Below, in pieces: positions 8,429-16,974 of a stretch of 64,000 nucleotides of DNA. Origin of the DNA: Gammaproteobacteria bacterium 53_120_T64 (GTDB lineage Bacteria; Pseudomonadota; Gammaproteobacteria; Pseudomonadales; Porticoccaceae); NCBI GenBank assembly GCA_002162815.1, contig MAAT01000067.1, positions 1 to 64,000 of the forward strand. Direction: 5' to 3'. Position 1 is the stretch's first letter, and each line of letters begins with the position of its first letter. A program made the position numbers and the translations under genes. The notes under the pieces are model-generated. The model searched no databases. It had not been told where the DNA came from and saw nothing but the letters and a program-made list of their open reading frames with translations.

Positions 8429-8918
8429 TTGCTGTTGTCACGAGGCGGACAATACCTTCTGGCGAGCAATTTGCCAATAGTCTTGCCAGCGGGGTGCTGT
8501 CGGGCAGGCTTAGTTCGGGGGCAATATCGGCCAGAGGCAGGACCACGAAATTTCTCTCGCCGAGGCGCGGGTGGGGGATTTGCAAGCGTCGGGTGTTGAG
8601 GCTCTGGTTGGCGTAGAGCAGGATATCGAGATCGAGGGTACGTGGCCCCCAGCGCACAATGCGCTTCCTGCCCTGCTGTCGTTCTATTTGCTGCAGTGCT
8701 TGCAGTAGGGCGCGGGGTTTTAGCAGGGTGTCGATCGCTACCACCGTATTGATATAGCGTGGCTGGCTGCCGGGGCCGACGGCGAGGCTTTGATACCAAG
8801 GCGCGCAGCGTATTAGCTGCGTGCTTGGCAGTTTGGCGATGGCCTTGAGGGCAGCTTTGATCTGCCGGGGTGGTGAGTTGAGATTGCTGCCCAGGCCGAG
8901 ATAGGCCCTAGCTGGCAT
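8409..8918 (-). CDS. folK: 2-amino-4-hydroxy-6-hydroxymethyldihydropteridine pyrophosphokinase
   Basis: HPPK, 169 residues, transfers pyrophosphate from ATP to hydroxymethyl-dihydropterin ahead of the FolP step of folate synthesis. GLGSNL opens the protein, and RWGPRTLDLDILLY carries the two Mg2+-binding aspartates of the family signature. The start at 8918 overlaps the pcnB end by 11 bases, the arrangement normal for pcnB-folK; the longer upstream frame would run deep into pcnB and lacks homology. Confidence 0.94.
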   Translation of the reverse strand: MPARAYLGLGSNLNSPPRQIKAALKAIAKLPSTQLIRCAPWYQSLAVGPGSQPRYINTVVAIDTLLKPRALLQALQQIERQQGRKRIVRWGPRTLDLDILLYANQSLNTRRLQIPHPRLGERNFVVLPLADIAPELSLPDSTPLARLLANCSPEGIVRLVTTASGGRTE

Positions 8919-10257
8919 GGTCCGCTTTGGGTTTACGGCGCGAACGTCGACGCTTATTGCCCGATTTAGGCCTCGGCAGGGCGGCGACCATGGCCTCGCG
9001 CTCGTCTTCATCAACCTCTTGATAGAGGGTCCACCACTCACCTAAGCCCTGGGTTTGTTCGCCGGCCTGCTCGCGCAGCAATAAAAAGTCATAGGCGGCA
9101 CGAAAGCGCGGATGGCTAAACACGCGTTCGGCATTTTGACCGTTGCGCCTGTTGAGGCGGGCCTGCAGTTCCCAGATTTCTTTCATCATAGTAGTGAAGC
9201 GGCGGGGAATGGCGGTGCGCTTGATTTGCTGCTGAATCGCATCGCTACCGGCCTGTTGCAGGGCGTAGAGGGGCGAGTCGCCTTTGTCGGTGTAGTGCTT
9301 GCGCTGTTCGATCAGGGCCGGCCACAATAGGGCGGCGTAAATAAAGGCCGGCGTTACGCGCTGGCGGTTATTGATACGGGCATCGGTATTGCGCATCGCC
9401 TGGCTGATCAGCTTTTGATAAAAGTCGTCATCGAGCAGGGGCGCCGTTTGTGGAAACAGCTCGGCAAAGAGCGATAGTTGGCGCAGTTGTTCGTAGGTTG
9501 CCAGGGCTGCGCCGCTCATTAATAACTTCAGGCTTTCATCAAATAGACGGGCCGAGGAAATATCGCCGAGTAGGGGCGCGCATTCGGCGATGGGGGCGAA
9601 AGTTTTAGCGTCGAGTTCGAAGTCTAGCTTGGCGGCAAAGCGAGCGGCACGCAGCATGCGTACCGGGTCTTCCCGATAGCGGGTGGCGGCGTCGCCGATA
9701 ATGCGCAAGGTTTTTTGCTCGAGATCTTTCAGGCCGTCGGCGTAGTCGTAAATGGTGTTGTCGGTGGGATGGTAGTACATCGCGTTGACGCTGAAGTCGC
9801 GCCGGCTGGCATCCTCATCGATTGAGCCAAAGACATTGTCGCGCAGCAACATACCCTCTTTTGACTGGCGGGAAAGGTTTTTGTCATTGCCCGGGCTACT
9901 GGTGTGGTGGGCGCGGAAAGTGGTGACTTCGATCACCTCGCGGCCAAAGCGCACATGGACGATGCGAAAGCGGCGGCCAATGATTTGCGCGCGCCGGAAA
10001 ACCACTTTGGCCTGCTCCGGGGTGGCGTCGGTGGCGACGTCAAAGTCCTTCGGTTTGAGACCGAGCATCAGGTCTCGGACACAGCCGCCAACGACATAGG
10101 CCTTATAGCCGGCCTGCTCGAGGCCGCTGACGACCTCAGATGCGGCGCGACTGAGGTCTGCGGGTTCGATGGGGTGAGAGCCCGGCGGCACGATGTGGGG
10201 CCCAGAGGTTTTACGTTTCTTTGATAGGCCGAGTTTTTTGGCGATCCGTCTTAACAT
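8908..10257 (-). CDS. pcnB: Poly(A) polymerase I
   Basis: Adds 3' poly(A) tails to RNAs, marking them for decay. At 449 residues, the nucleotidyltransferase core shows GGCVRDLMLG and the catalytic KDFDVATDA carboxylates (residues about 65-90), followed by the RNA-binding class II region VRMLRAARFAAKL. The C-terminus is highly basic (RRRSRRKPK), as in E. coli. The chosen ATG gives an N-terminus starting MLRRIAKKLG; the 15 codons upstream are not conserved in style. First gene of the leftward pcnB-folK-dNK-panB run. Confidence 0.94.
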   Translation of the reverse strand: MLRRIAKKLGLSKKRKTSGPHIVPPGSHPIEPADLSRAASEVVSGLEQAGYKAYVVGGCVRDLMLGLKPKDFDVATDATPEQAKVVFRRAQIIGRRFRIVHVRFGREVIEVTTFRAHHTSSPGNDKNLSRQSKEGMLLRDNVFGSIDEDASRRDFSVNAMYYHPTDNTIYDYADGLKDLEQKTLRIIGDAATRYREDPVRMLRAARFAAKLDFELDAKTFAPIAECAPLLGDISSARLFDESLKLLMSGAALATYEQLRQLSLFAELFPQTAPLLDDDFYQKLISQAMRNTDARINNRQRVTPAFIYAALLWPALIEQRKHYTDKGDSPLYALQQAGSDAIQQQIKRTAIPRRFTTMMKEIWELQARLNRRNGQNAERVFSHPRFRAAYDFLLLREQAGEQTQGLGEWWTLYQEVDEDEREAMVAALPRPKSGNKRRRSRRKPKADHAS

Positions 10258-10433
10258 GGATAGGGTGTCTGGCGCGAAGAAATAGGGGCGTGAGTCTAGC
10301 ATATAGGCTGTGCTTGGTGCTTAGGCTCGACAAATCACTTGCCGAAACGGCTTCTTTGCTGAGCAGGGGTGCTGAAAGGTAGTGGTTTTACGGGGAGGGC
10401 TCGGTTATTACGTGGGTATTGAAGAGCTGGGGA

Positions 10434-10535
10434 CAGTAAAAAGGGAAGCCCGAGGGCTTCCCTTGTAATAGGCCATGTGTTCTTGGATCTAACCCACCCA
10501 TAAACGTATAGCAACTCATCAAATTATTATTATGT
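10434..10535. repeat. Duplicated cassette, copy 1
   Basis: Begins CAGTAAAAAGGGAAGCCC, forms the hairpin GGGAAGCCC-GAG-GGCTTCCC, and continues through GGATCTAACCCACCC and CGTATAGCAACTC to an A/T-rich TTATTATT tail. Copy 2 lies about 295 bases further on with only scattered substitutions and single-base indels. Confidence 0.85.
10438..10498 (-). ncRNA. Candidate small RNA, cassette copy 1
   Basis: Read on the minus strand, the cassette shows an extended -10 box (TTGCTATACG; TATACG is plus-strand 10505-10510), then about 60 bases, then the 9-bp GC-rich hairpin followed by TTTTT: a complete promoter-RNA-terminator unit. Conservation of all three elements in both copies supports this; no Rfam family is recognised. 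It could instead be a bare duplicated terminator for gluQRS. Confidence 0.32.
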
Positions 10536-10728
10536 TTATTATTATTCTTTTAAGTCATCATTCGAATGACTTAAAGTGATAGTAGCACGGTGTATTGGGT
10601 TTATGTAAAGATGTTTCTGAAAAATATTCAGTGGGGGTGTCAAGGGGCTGCTTGGTTTTCTGTAAGAGGGGCTGCAGGGTGTGGTGTAAAAGGCCGTGGG
10701 CAGTAATGTGTGGGCAGTCAATTTCAGG

Positions 10729-10843
10729 CAGTAAAAAGGGAAGCCCGAGGGCTTCCCTTTTTAATATGCCATGTGTTTTTGGATCTAACCCACCCTTAAA
10801 ACGTATAGCAACTCTTCAAATATTATTATTATTATCTATTGTT
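10729..10843. repeat. Duplicated cassette, copy 2
   Basis: Same order of elements as copy 1: CAGTAAAAAGGG, the identical GGGAAGCCC hairpin, GGATCTAACCCACCC, CGTATAGCAACTC, then TATTATTATT. Differences are concentrated in the linker after the hairpin and the A/T-rich tail, as expected if the structured and promoter parts are retained. Confidence 0.85.
10733..10795 (-). ncRNA. Candidate small RNA, cassette copy 2
   Basis: Minus-strand extended -10 TTGCTATACG (TATACG = plus-strand 10802-10807), a roughly 60-base body and the same hairpin with TTTTT. This copy's hairpin also has a T run on the plus strand, so it could terminate in both directions. Confidence 0.32.
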
Positions 10844-10995
10844 ATTATTATATTTTATCAGTCTGCACATTCATTATTGTTATAAGTGGAAATTATATTA
10901 CTGAGAAAGTGTGACCTGTGCAAAGCTTTTCTTAGAAAAAAATAAGCTTAGGAGTGGTTGTTTTTATAGCTAAAAGTGTTTGCTTGTGACAAGTC

Positions 10996-11901
10996 TTACG
11001 CTTTGTCACTTTCTGTCACCCTATCGCGGGGCGGTATCTTGTTGAGTTGCCAGTGCTCAATGGCCCAGGTTAGTACTTGTGGTATGGAGGCCTTACTCAG
11101 TTCCGGGGGGCCGCTGAAACCCAATAGCTCCAGGCAATCTAGGAGGTTGGCTTGGGCCTTGTGCAAATTGAGCGCGGGGGCGTGGTTTTGCTTGCTGAGT
11201 TTTTCCCCTTGAGCGTTACTGAGCACCGGGATATGAGCGTATTGCGGGATTTTAATGCCCAGGCATTGCAGTAAGTGCATTTGCCGGGGTGTTGAATCGA
11301 GCAAGTCGCTGCCCCGAATCACGTGGCTAATACCTTGATAGGCATCATCTAGGCTACAGGCCAGTTGGTAGGCGGGTAATTGGTCGCGGCGCCAGAGAAT
11401 AAAATCGCCGCTCTTATTCAGGTCAAACTGCAGCGAGCCCTGGATTAAATCGTCGAGGCTAATTGAGCACGGGTTGGGTAATTGCACGCGTACCGCGTGG
11501 CTTTGGCTGGGGTTTGCCGCAGCGGTATTTATTTTGTTACTTCGGCAGCTGCCATCGTAGCAGCCACCAAGAGTGCGCAGCCTAGTGCGATTGCAATCGC
11601 AGGCGTAGAGCAAGCCGCGATGGCTGAGTTGCTGTAGGGCGTCTTGATAGGCGGGTAGGCGCGAGCTTTGATAGAGCACCGGGCCGTCCCAGTGTAAACC
11701 GTGTTGGTCTAACTGCCGCAGGATGCGGTCGGCGGCACCGGGCACTTCCCGTGGTGGGTCGAGGTCTTCAATGCGCAGTAGCCATTGTCCGTCATTGGCT
11801 CGGGCATCGAGAAAACTGGCTAGGGCGGCCAGTAAAGAGCCTTTGTGAAGAGGGCCGGTGGGCGAGGGGGCAAACCGGCCAATATAGGAGCTGACAGCCA
11901 T
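10996..11901 (-). CDS. gluQRS: Glutamyl-Q tRNA(Asp) synthetase
   Basis: A 301-residue truncated GluRS paralog that attaches glutamate to queuosine in the anticodon of tRNA-Asp. APSPTGPLHKGSL is the HIGH-region, KLSKQ the KMSKS-equivalent, and CDC...CYDGSC (residues about 100-119) the zinc site typical of this family. The anticodon-binding domain of true GluRS is missing, as expected. It follows dksA by 21 bases, the conserved dksA-gluQRS arrangement. Confidence 0.94.
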   Translation of the reverse strand: MAVSSYIGRFAPSPTGPLHKGSLLAALASFLDARANDGQWLLRIEDLDPPREVPGAADRILRQLDQHGLHWDGPVLYQSSRLPAYQDALQQLSHRGLLYACDCNRTRLRTLGGCYDGSCRSNKINTAAANPSQSHAVRVQLPNPCSISLDDLIQGSLQFDLNKSGDFILWRRDQLPAYQLACSLDDAYQGISHVIRGSDLLDSTPRQMHLLQCLGIKIPQYAHIPVLSNAQGEKLSKQNHAPALNLHKAQANLLDCLELLGFSGPPELSKASIPQVLTWAIEHWQLNKIPPRDRVTESDKA

Positions 11902-11922
11902 GGCGTGGCGGTCGGGAGGTGT

Positions 11923-12372
11923 TTAGCCGCCGCTAACTTGCCTTTCTTTAATTTCGTCGAGGGTTTTACAATCGACACAGAGAGTCGCGGTGGGGCGAGC
12001 CTCGAGCCGGCGAATGCCAATATCGACGCCACATTGGTCGCAGTAACCGTAGTCGTCGCTATCCAGTAGCTCGACGGTGCTGTCAATTTTCTTGATCAGC
12101 TTGCGCTCTCTATCGCGGGTGCGCAATTCGAGACTAAACTCCTCTTCTTGAGTGGCGCGATCCGCAGGGTCGGGGAAGTTCGCCGCTTCGTCTTTCATAT
12201 GATTGACCGTGCGATCGACCTCTTCCATTAGCTCCTGCTTCCACGCCAGCAGCAGCACTTTGAAGTGCGCCTGCTGATCCTCATTCATATACTCTTCGCC
12301 CTTTTTCTCCTTATAGGGAGCTTGGCCGTGAAGGGTTAAGGTTGATGCTTTGGCCGCTTTTTTCTTGGGCAT
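11923..12372 (-). CDS. dksA: RNA polymerase-binding transcription factor DksA
   Basis: Cofactor of ppGpp that enters the RNA polymerase secondary channel to tune rRNA and amino-acid promoters. At 149 residues, the coiled-coil region carries DPADRATQ, including the DxxDxA tip motif, followed by the four-cysteine zinc finger YCDQCG...LCVDC. The ATG at 12372 gives a lysine/alanine-rich N-terminus (MPKKKAAKAS) typical of pseudomonad and marine orthologs; the longer frame upstream is promoter sequence. Divergent from the aminotransferase. Confidence 0.95.
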   Translation of the reverse strand: MPKKKAAKASTLTLHGQAPYKEKKGEEYMNEDQQAHFKVLLLAWKQELMEEVDRTVNHMKDEAANFPDPADRATQEEEFSLELRTRDRERKLIKKIDSTVELLDSDDYGYCDQCGVDIGIRRLEARPTATLCVDCKTLDEIKERQVSGG

Positions 12373-12513
12373 GGACGTGTTCCGTTTTAATGCTATCGCG
12401 AAGCAGGACGTTATAGTGCCACTGGACAAATTTTTCAAGTCTATTTTAGTATTATCGACCATGTTTCATGGCCTACAATGGCTGATTTTTCCAGATCTAA
12501 GGGGAAATACGCT

Positions 12514-13689
12514 ATGGCGGCTGGAGTTCAGCGTCAATACGCCTCAAGAATTGAGGGTATGACATCGTTTAAAGTGGTCGATTTTCTTGAGGCTGCGGTG
12601 AAAATGGAGGCTCAGGGGCGCGATATTGTACGCATGGAGGCCGGTGAGCCCGCTTTCCCCACGGCTCCAGCGATTCTCGAAGCGGCAAGTACAGCCCTGC
12701 GTGATGAAAAAACCTTCTATACCCCTTCATTGGGCATCATTGAACTGCGTGAAGCCATCGCCGCGTTTTATGACAGCCGCTACGGTTTGAAGATACCGGC
12801 TCAGCGCATTGTGGTGACGACCGGTAGTAGTGCCGCGCTGGGTTTGATTTGCGATCTTATTATTAATCCTGGAGACGGCCTGCAGCTGACCGACCCGGGC
12901 TACCCTTGCAATGCGAATTTCGTGCGCCGGGCCGGTGGTGAGCCCCAGCTTATCCCGGTCGATGCCCACAATGCCTATCAACTAACCCCCGAGGCTGTTG
13001 CCAATCACTGGCAGGACAACACCGTGGGCGTGTTGGTGGCATCGCCGAGCAATCCCACTGGCGAGATGCTTTCCCACGAAAATCAGCGGGGTATTAACAC
13101 CGTGGTAGCGAGCCACAACGGCGTATTGATTATGGATGAGCTCTATCATGGCTTGGTTTATGACCAGCCAGAGAGTTCCATTCTCGAGATTAATCCCGAT
13201 GCGATGGTGATTAATAGCTTTTCGAAGTACTTCGGCATGACCGGCTGGCGTCTTGGCTGGATGGTGGTGCCGGAAGATGCCCTTGAGGCCGTCAACATAA
13301 TGGCGCAGAACTTTTACATCTCGCCGCCCAGTATTGCGCAATATGCCGCCCTCGGCGCCTTTCAACCGGCGACCCTTGAGATTATGGAAACCCGCCGTGG
13401 CGAGTTTCGCCAGCGCCGGGACTATCTTGTCCCCGCCCTGCGAGAGCTTGGTTTTAGCATTCCCCATACACCGGCCGGTGCCTTTTATATTTATGCGGGC
13501 ATCGAAAAGTTGGCGGGTGATAGCGAAGCCTTTTGCTGGGATATGCTTGAGCGAGCGGGGGTAGCCTTTACACCGGGCACCGACTTTGGTGAGCATCTGG
13601 CGCGCCAGCATGTGCGTTTCTCCTACACCCAACCGATGGACAGGCTAGAGCTGGCCATTGAGCGACTGGGTAAAGCACTGGCGAGCTAA
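12514..13689 (+). CDS. PLP-dependent class I/II aminotransferase
   Basis: A 391-residue fold-type I aminotransferase. SPSNPTGEM, IMDELYHGLVY and NSFSKYFGMTGWRLGW (with the Schiff-base lysine in the last) are the standard PLP-binding elements. AGGGG ten bases before the ATG decides this start. The sequence looks like the aspartate/alanine aminotransferase-like group found beside dksA or sfsA in related bacteria, but the amino-donor cannot be read. sfsA follows by 33 bases in the same direction, so the two may be cotranscribed. Confidence 0.88.
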   Translation: MAAGVQRQYASRIEGMTSFKVVDFLEAAVKMEAQGRDIVRMEAGEPAFPTAPAILEAASTALRDEKTFYTPSLGIIELREAIAAFYDSRYGLKIPAQRIVVTTGSSAALGLICDLIINPGDGLQLTDPGYPCNANFVRRAGGEPQLIPVDAHNAYQLTPEAVANHWQDNTVGVLVASPSNPTGEMLSHENQRGINTVVASHNGVLIMDELYHGLVYDQPESSILEINPDAMVINSFSKYFGMTGWRLGWMVVPEDALEAVNIMAQNFYISPPSIAQYAALGAFQPATLEIMETRRGEFRQRRDYLVPALRELGFSIPHTPAGAFYIYAGIEKLAGDSEAFCWDMLERAGVAFTPGTDFGEHLARQHVRFSYTQPMDRLELAIERLGKALAS

Positions 13690-13722
13690 GACTTTTGCCT
13701 TGAATAAAAAGAAGAGTGGTCG

Positions 13723-14439
13723 ATGAAAATTTTCCCCGCCTTTGAAGAGGCGATTTTTATTAAGCGCTACAAGCGTTTTTTTGCTGATATTGAACTGAGG
13801 GATGGCAGTGAACTAACGATTCATTGTGCCAACACCGGCTCGATGAAGAACTGCCTGAGCCCGGGCCAGCCCTGCTGGTTTTCCCGATCAGACAACCCAA
13901 AGCGCAAGCTGCCCGGTACGCTTGAGATAATCACCACCACCGGAGGCCGGTTGGCGGGGGTGAATACCGCACGGCCCAATAAGTTGGTGGTTGAGGCCAT
14001 TAAAAACGGTGTGATCAGTGAGTTGCAAGGTTACGACAAGCTACGTACCGAGGTGCGCTACGGCGAGGAAAATAGCCGTATCGATATTTTACTTGAACAG
14101 GGCGAGGCCCAGTGTTTTGTCGAGGTGAAGAGTGTCACGTTGGAAGCGCAGGGCAAGCAGGCGCGCTTTCCCGATGCCGTCACCACGCGGGGTGCCAAGC
14201 ATTTGCGTGAGTTGATGCACATGGTTGAACAGGGGCAGCGTGGGGTGCTGGTTTTTTGCGTGCAGCTGACGGACATTGAAGAGGTGTGCGCTGCAGAGGA
14301 GGTTGATCCGCTGTATGCCCAGACTCTGGCTGAGGCCATCGTCGCCGGTGTCGAGGTGCTGGTGTATGGCTGCCGCCTGGGTCCGGATGAAATCGTAATA
14401 GATAGAAAGCTGACACTCTTAGCGCCGGCGAGTGTTTAG
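13723..14439 (+). CDS. sfsA: SfsA family protein, predicted nuclease-fold DNA-binding protein
   Basis: At 238 residues this is a full-length SfsA. It has the N-terminal OB-like region with CANTGSMKNCLSPG, then a PD-(D/E)xK-like core seen as RIDILL and CFVEVKSVTL, then FPDAVTTRGAKHLREL. E. coli SfsA was named for stimulating maltose use; its biochemical role is not settled. Linkage with dksA and gluQRS matches E. coli. A strong terminator follows. Confidence 0.94.
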   Translation: MKIFPAFEEAIFIKRYKRFFADIELRDGSELTIHCANTGSMKNCLSPGQPCWFSRSDNPKRKLPGTLEIITTTGGRLAGVNTARPNKLVVEAIKNGVISELQGYDKLRTEVRYGEENSRIDILLEQGEAQCFVEVKSVTLEAQGKQARFPDAVTTRGAKHLRELMHMVEQGQRGVLVFCVQLTDIEEVCAAEEVDPLYAQTLAEAIVAGVEVLVYGCRLGPDEIVIDRKLTLLAPASV

Positions 14440-14452
14440 CCTGCCGACAAAA

Positions 14453-14489
14453 AAGCCCCTGTCTCTATACAAGAGGCAGGGGCTTGGTT
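14453..14489 (+). terminator. Terminator after sfsA
   Basis: AAGCCCCTGTCTC pairs closely with GAGGCAGGGGCTT around a short loop; an A run precedes and a weak T tract follows, so it may serve convergent transcription from both sfsA and the SnoaL-like gene. Confidence 0.65.
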
Positions 14490-14516
14490 CACGCAGGCTT
14501 AAGCGAGCAGGGCTGG

Positions 14517-14906
14517 TTAGCTCTTGTCGTCAATGTCTACCACACGCTGCTTGAATTTCCACTGGCCATTGACTCTAACCACGGCGTCGATATAACGGCC
14601 AGAGTTGACAACGCTGACTTTATCGCCACAGTCGACCAAAATAAGGTAGGCATCGTGGGTGCCGGTGTCGCCGTCAACTTCAACGATGGCGTCGGTGGTG
14701 CAATGCTTTACTTTCATGGTGGGGATCATTTTTTTCGCGAAAGCCAGCAAGTCAGTGCTGCCAGCGGCGAGTGTCTTGCTGCCCATTTCAAAGCTACCAT
14801 CTTCGGTAAAGCACTCAACCCAGGCCTCGGGATTGCCATAGTCGAAAGCGCGGTTGTAGCGGGCGGCTAGTTCACGAATGGCGAGATGATCTTCTACTTT
14901 ACTCAT
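14517..14906 (-). CDS. SnoaL-like / NTF2-fold protein
   Basis: A 129-residue one-domain protein with the SnoaL_4-like layout: an N-terminal helix (LAIRELAARYNRAFDYGN), an aromatic WVECFTEDGSFE strand, and C-terminal WKFKQRVVDID. Such domains serve as small cyclases, isomerases, dehydratases or ring-hydroxylating dioxygenase beta-like subunits. A Rieske protein lies upstream on the same strand, 90 bases away, hinting at a shared oxidation pathway, but no catalytic assignment is possible. AAGGAA before the ATG supports the start. Confidence 0.75.
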   Translation of the reverse strand: MSKVEDHLAIRELAARYNRAFDYGNPEAWVECFTEDGSFEMGSKTLAAGSTDLLAFAKKMIPTMKVKHCTTDAIVEVDGDTGTHDAYLILVDCGDKVSVVNSGRYIDAVVRVNGQWKFKQRVVDIDDKS

Positions 14907-14997
14907 GCGGTAATTCCTTTGTAGGGGTAGGCTGGATTTTCGTTAATGAGGGGGATTGTAGGGCATAGCGCCCCGCTCGAACAATGAAATGGCCGCG

Positions 14998-15360
14998 CTA
15001 CTCCTGATTATTGATGGGGTCCTCACTCAGGTACAGCTGACCGTCGGCAATGGTGTGGGCCACGGGGCTAAGTCGGGTGCCGGGGCAGGGGCCGTAGATG
15101 CAGTCGCCGCTGTCGATCTCAAACAGAGCGCCGTGGGCGGCACACAGTATGTAATCGCGATTTCTGTCGAGAAAGCGGTCCGGCATCCAGTTGAGTTCGA
15201 GGCGGGCATGGGGACAGCGATTGCGATACAGGTAGAGCGCATCGCCCTTGCGCACGGCGAAAATACTGTTGAACTTGTCGAGTTGAAAGCCCTTTGCGCC
15301 GTTATCGGGGATATCGTCGACGGCGCAGAGAAACAGTGGGTAAATCTTTTTTTCAGACAA
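14998..15360 (-). CDS. Rieske-type [2Fe-2S] protein
   Basis: A 120-residue stand-alone Rieske domain. RCPHARLEL and LCAAHGALF provide the two Cys-x-His / Cys-x-x-His cluster-binding loops, spaced as in bacterial ferredoxin-type Rieske proteins and nitrite-reductase small subunits. There is no signal peptide, so it should work in the cytoplasm as an electron carrier. Translation appears to start at TTG one base after the stop of the preceding small gene, implying tight coupling. The partner oxygenase or reductase is not in the window. Confidence 0.83.
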   Translation of the reverse strand: MSEKKIYPLFLCAVDDIPDNGAKGFQLDKFNSIFAVRKGDALYLYRNRCPHARLELNWMPDRFLDRNRDYILCAAHGALFEIDSGDCIYGPCPGTRLSPVAHTIADGQLYLSEDPINNQE

Positions 15361-15361
15361 G

Positions 15362-15565
15362 TTAGATGCCCCTACGCAGTGCGTCGATGCACTCTTCCAG
15401 TGCTGGCTGAGGCATCAATAGCTTACTGACGTGCTCTTTCCAACCTGCAGGTAAACGCAGTAACGTCATCGTGTCGGGTATCTGGCTGGGTCTCTGGGCC
15501 TGGGTTTCAGCCTGCCGTTTTGGTAGGGCTACAATCGTCGCGATAAATAGGCCGATGCGTAACAC
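15362..15565 (-). CDS. Small protein of unknown function upstream of Rieske gene
   Basis: A 67-residue frame starting at GTG with an excellent ribosome-binding site (GAGAGGAGT, about seven bases upstream) and ending one base before the Rieske start. The N-terminus (MLRIGLFIATIVALP) is hydrophobic and could be a membrane anchor; the rest is amphipathic, ending in ALRRGI. I recognise no family. The strong ribosome-binding site and coupling to the next gene are the reasons to call it; it may simply be a translated leader. Confidence 0.5.
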   Translation of the reverse strand: MLRIGLFIATIVALPKRQAETQAQRPSQIPDTMTLLRLPAGWKEHVSKLLMPQPALEECIDALRRGI

Positions 15566-15636
15566 GTAAAACTCCTCTCGATGATGGCGTGATAAGCCTT
15601 GAGTCTATTAAGATGAGCCCTGTTGTCAAAAATTCA

Positions 15637-16454
15637 ATGGTTAATAAAAATATGTCTCAGGCTGTAGGTCCGCTAAAAAGTATTTTCTATGCGCTATTGC
15701 CATAGCCAAGGGTTTTACAGCATAGGCCTCCGGCTCCGGGGTGATACTGGCGGAAGCCATTCACTCGCTTGCTGATTTAGTCATCATTTTTTGTTGCAGG
15801 GCATTAAAAAAGCCAAGCGGCGGCCGTCGCCAGATTATCCGACGGGCTACGGCAAAGAGGTCTACTTCTGGTCATTTTTGGTGGCCCTAATGCGGTTTAC
15901 CTTGGGTGGTATGTTTTCAATCTAGGAGGGGTGGCACAAAGGCCATCAGCCCGAGGCGTTGAATTCACCTTGGTTGGTGTTTGCGATGCTGGCGGAGGGC
16001 CAGTCGCTGTTGGCTTGGGTGAAGGGAATCAATAAGGTTTGTCCGTCAGGTCAAAATTAGGGGCGCTGGTTTCGCGATACTCGCCACAACGACTTAATGG
16101 AGGTGTTCGGTGAGGATTTAGCAGCCTTGCTGGGCCTTAGTTTGGCCGGTTGCCGATCGTGGTGCGGTACTTATCGGCGTGGAAAGCAAGGCCCTACTGG
16201 TGGGGCAGGGTGTTGAGGTGCATACTCGCTTGGCAATGATTGCCTTTCTCGACAGTGAAGAGACTCTCGATAATGTGCTTAATCTACTAACCTTACAGTT
16301 GGGTAATGATGTGATGGTGGCTGTGACGGCTAAAATGGCGGTGATGGATGGCGCGGAACAATTAGTGGCTGATATTAATCATACGGAGTCTTTGTTGAGA
16401 CAGTGTTTCCCCCAGGTGCGGTGGCTGTTTTTCGAGCCCGATGTGGAGGCTTAA
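15637..16454 (+). pseudogene. Decayed cation diffusion facilitator (CDF) transporter
   Basis: Segments of a CDF-type metal/proton antiporter can be followed through several frames: SIFYAL, then AIAIAKGF, ASGS..ILAEAIHSLADL (a broken TM2 with the metal-site HSLAD), then in another frame DYPTGYGKEVYFWSFLVALM and FTLGGMFSI, later EDLAALLGL, and finally a 91-codon open stretch from 16179 beginning near GVESKALLVGQGVE that matches the cytoplasmic C-terminal domain. In-frame stops and frame changes separate these pieces, and parts of TM4-TM5 seem lost. The gene is dead; the open C-terminal stretch is not a gene of its own. Confidence 0.8.
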
Positions 16455-16458
16455 CGCG

Positions 16459-16932
16459 GTGAGTGGTCTGGCTGGGAGGCTTGCGCAACGAGGCTTGTTG
16501 GCCTGCGTGGTTCTACTGGCATCGTCTTGTGCATTGTTTGATCGGGCCTATGAAAAGCCAGCGGTGCATTTGGTAAAGATCGAGGCTTTATCTTCCCGTG
16601 GGCTGGAGCAGCGCTTTCGGGTTGACCTGAAAATCATTAACCCCAATAGCGCGGGCCTGCGCATCTCGGGTATGTCGTATACGCTAAAACTCAACGGTGA
16701 GAAAGTGGTAAAGGGTGTGACCGGGCAAGTTTCAGCTATCCCCGCTCACTCAGAAACCACGGTGCAAGTTGAGGCTGCGACGAATATTTTGGCTGGTCTA
16801 CGGCTGATCTCCTCTCTGCTGGATCAGCCCGGGCGCGTGCTGCACTATGAACTGGAGACAAAATTGCGCGTTGGTTGGTGGCCGGTACCCATTATAATAC
16901 TGGAAAGTGGCGATTTTGCGCTGCCTCAATAG
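16459..16932 (+). CDS. LEA14/WHy-domain lipoprotein
   Basis: About 157 residues: an N-terminal signal with a lipobox-like LASSC, then a LEA_2 (water-stress/hypersensitive) domain, seen in FRVDLKIINPNSAGLRISGMS and the following beta-strands. Bacterial members are periplasmic lipoproteins of unknown role, sometimes linked to desiccation or envelope stress. GTG at 16459 is preferred because GGAGG sits nine bases upstream; ATG 16441 has no such site and overlaps the pseudogene end. Confidence 0.75.
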   Translation: MSGLAGRLAQRGLLACVVLLASSCALFDRAYEKPAVHLVKIEALSSRGLEQRFRVDLKIINPNSAGLRISGMSYTLKLNGEKVVKGVTGQVSAIPAHSETTVQVEAATNILAGLRLISSLLDQPGRVLHYELETKLRVGWWPVPIIILESGDFALPQ

Positions 16933-16974
16933 CTGACCTACCGGGTGAGTAAAGCATGATTCAATGAGTAGATT

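Larger units (their letters stand above)
10258..10995. other. Long intergenic region with a duplicated hairpin cassette
   Basis: This 738-base gap between gluQRS and pcnB holds two near-identical segments, described separately, and a perfect 8-base inverted repeat TAAGTCAT/ATGACTTA at 10551-10573. Short reading frames here lack ribosome-binding sites and family resemblance. Much of the region is poor in GC with runs of TTATTATT. Confidence 0.6.

Noticed and set aside
10434-10843. CRISPR-like repeats
   Set aside because: Only two copies of about 100 bases, no spacers, no cas genes; each is a hairpin cassette.
16179-16454. Stand-alone 91-residue protein
   Set aside because: It is the C-terminal piece of the decayed CDF transporter, without its own ribosome-binding site.
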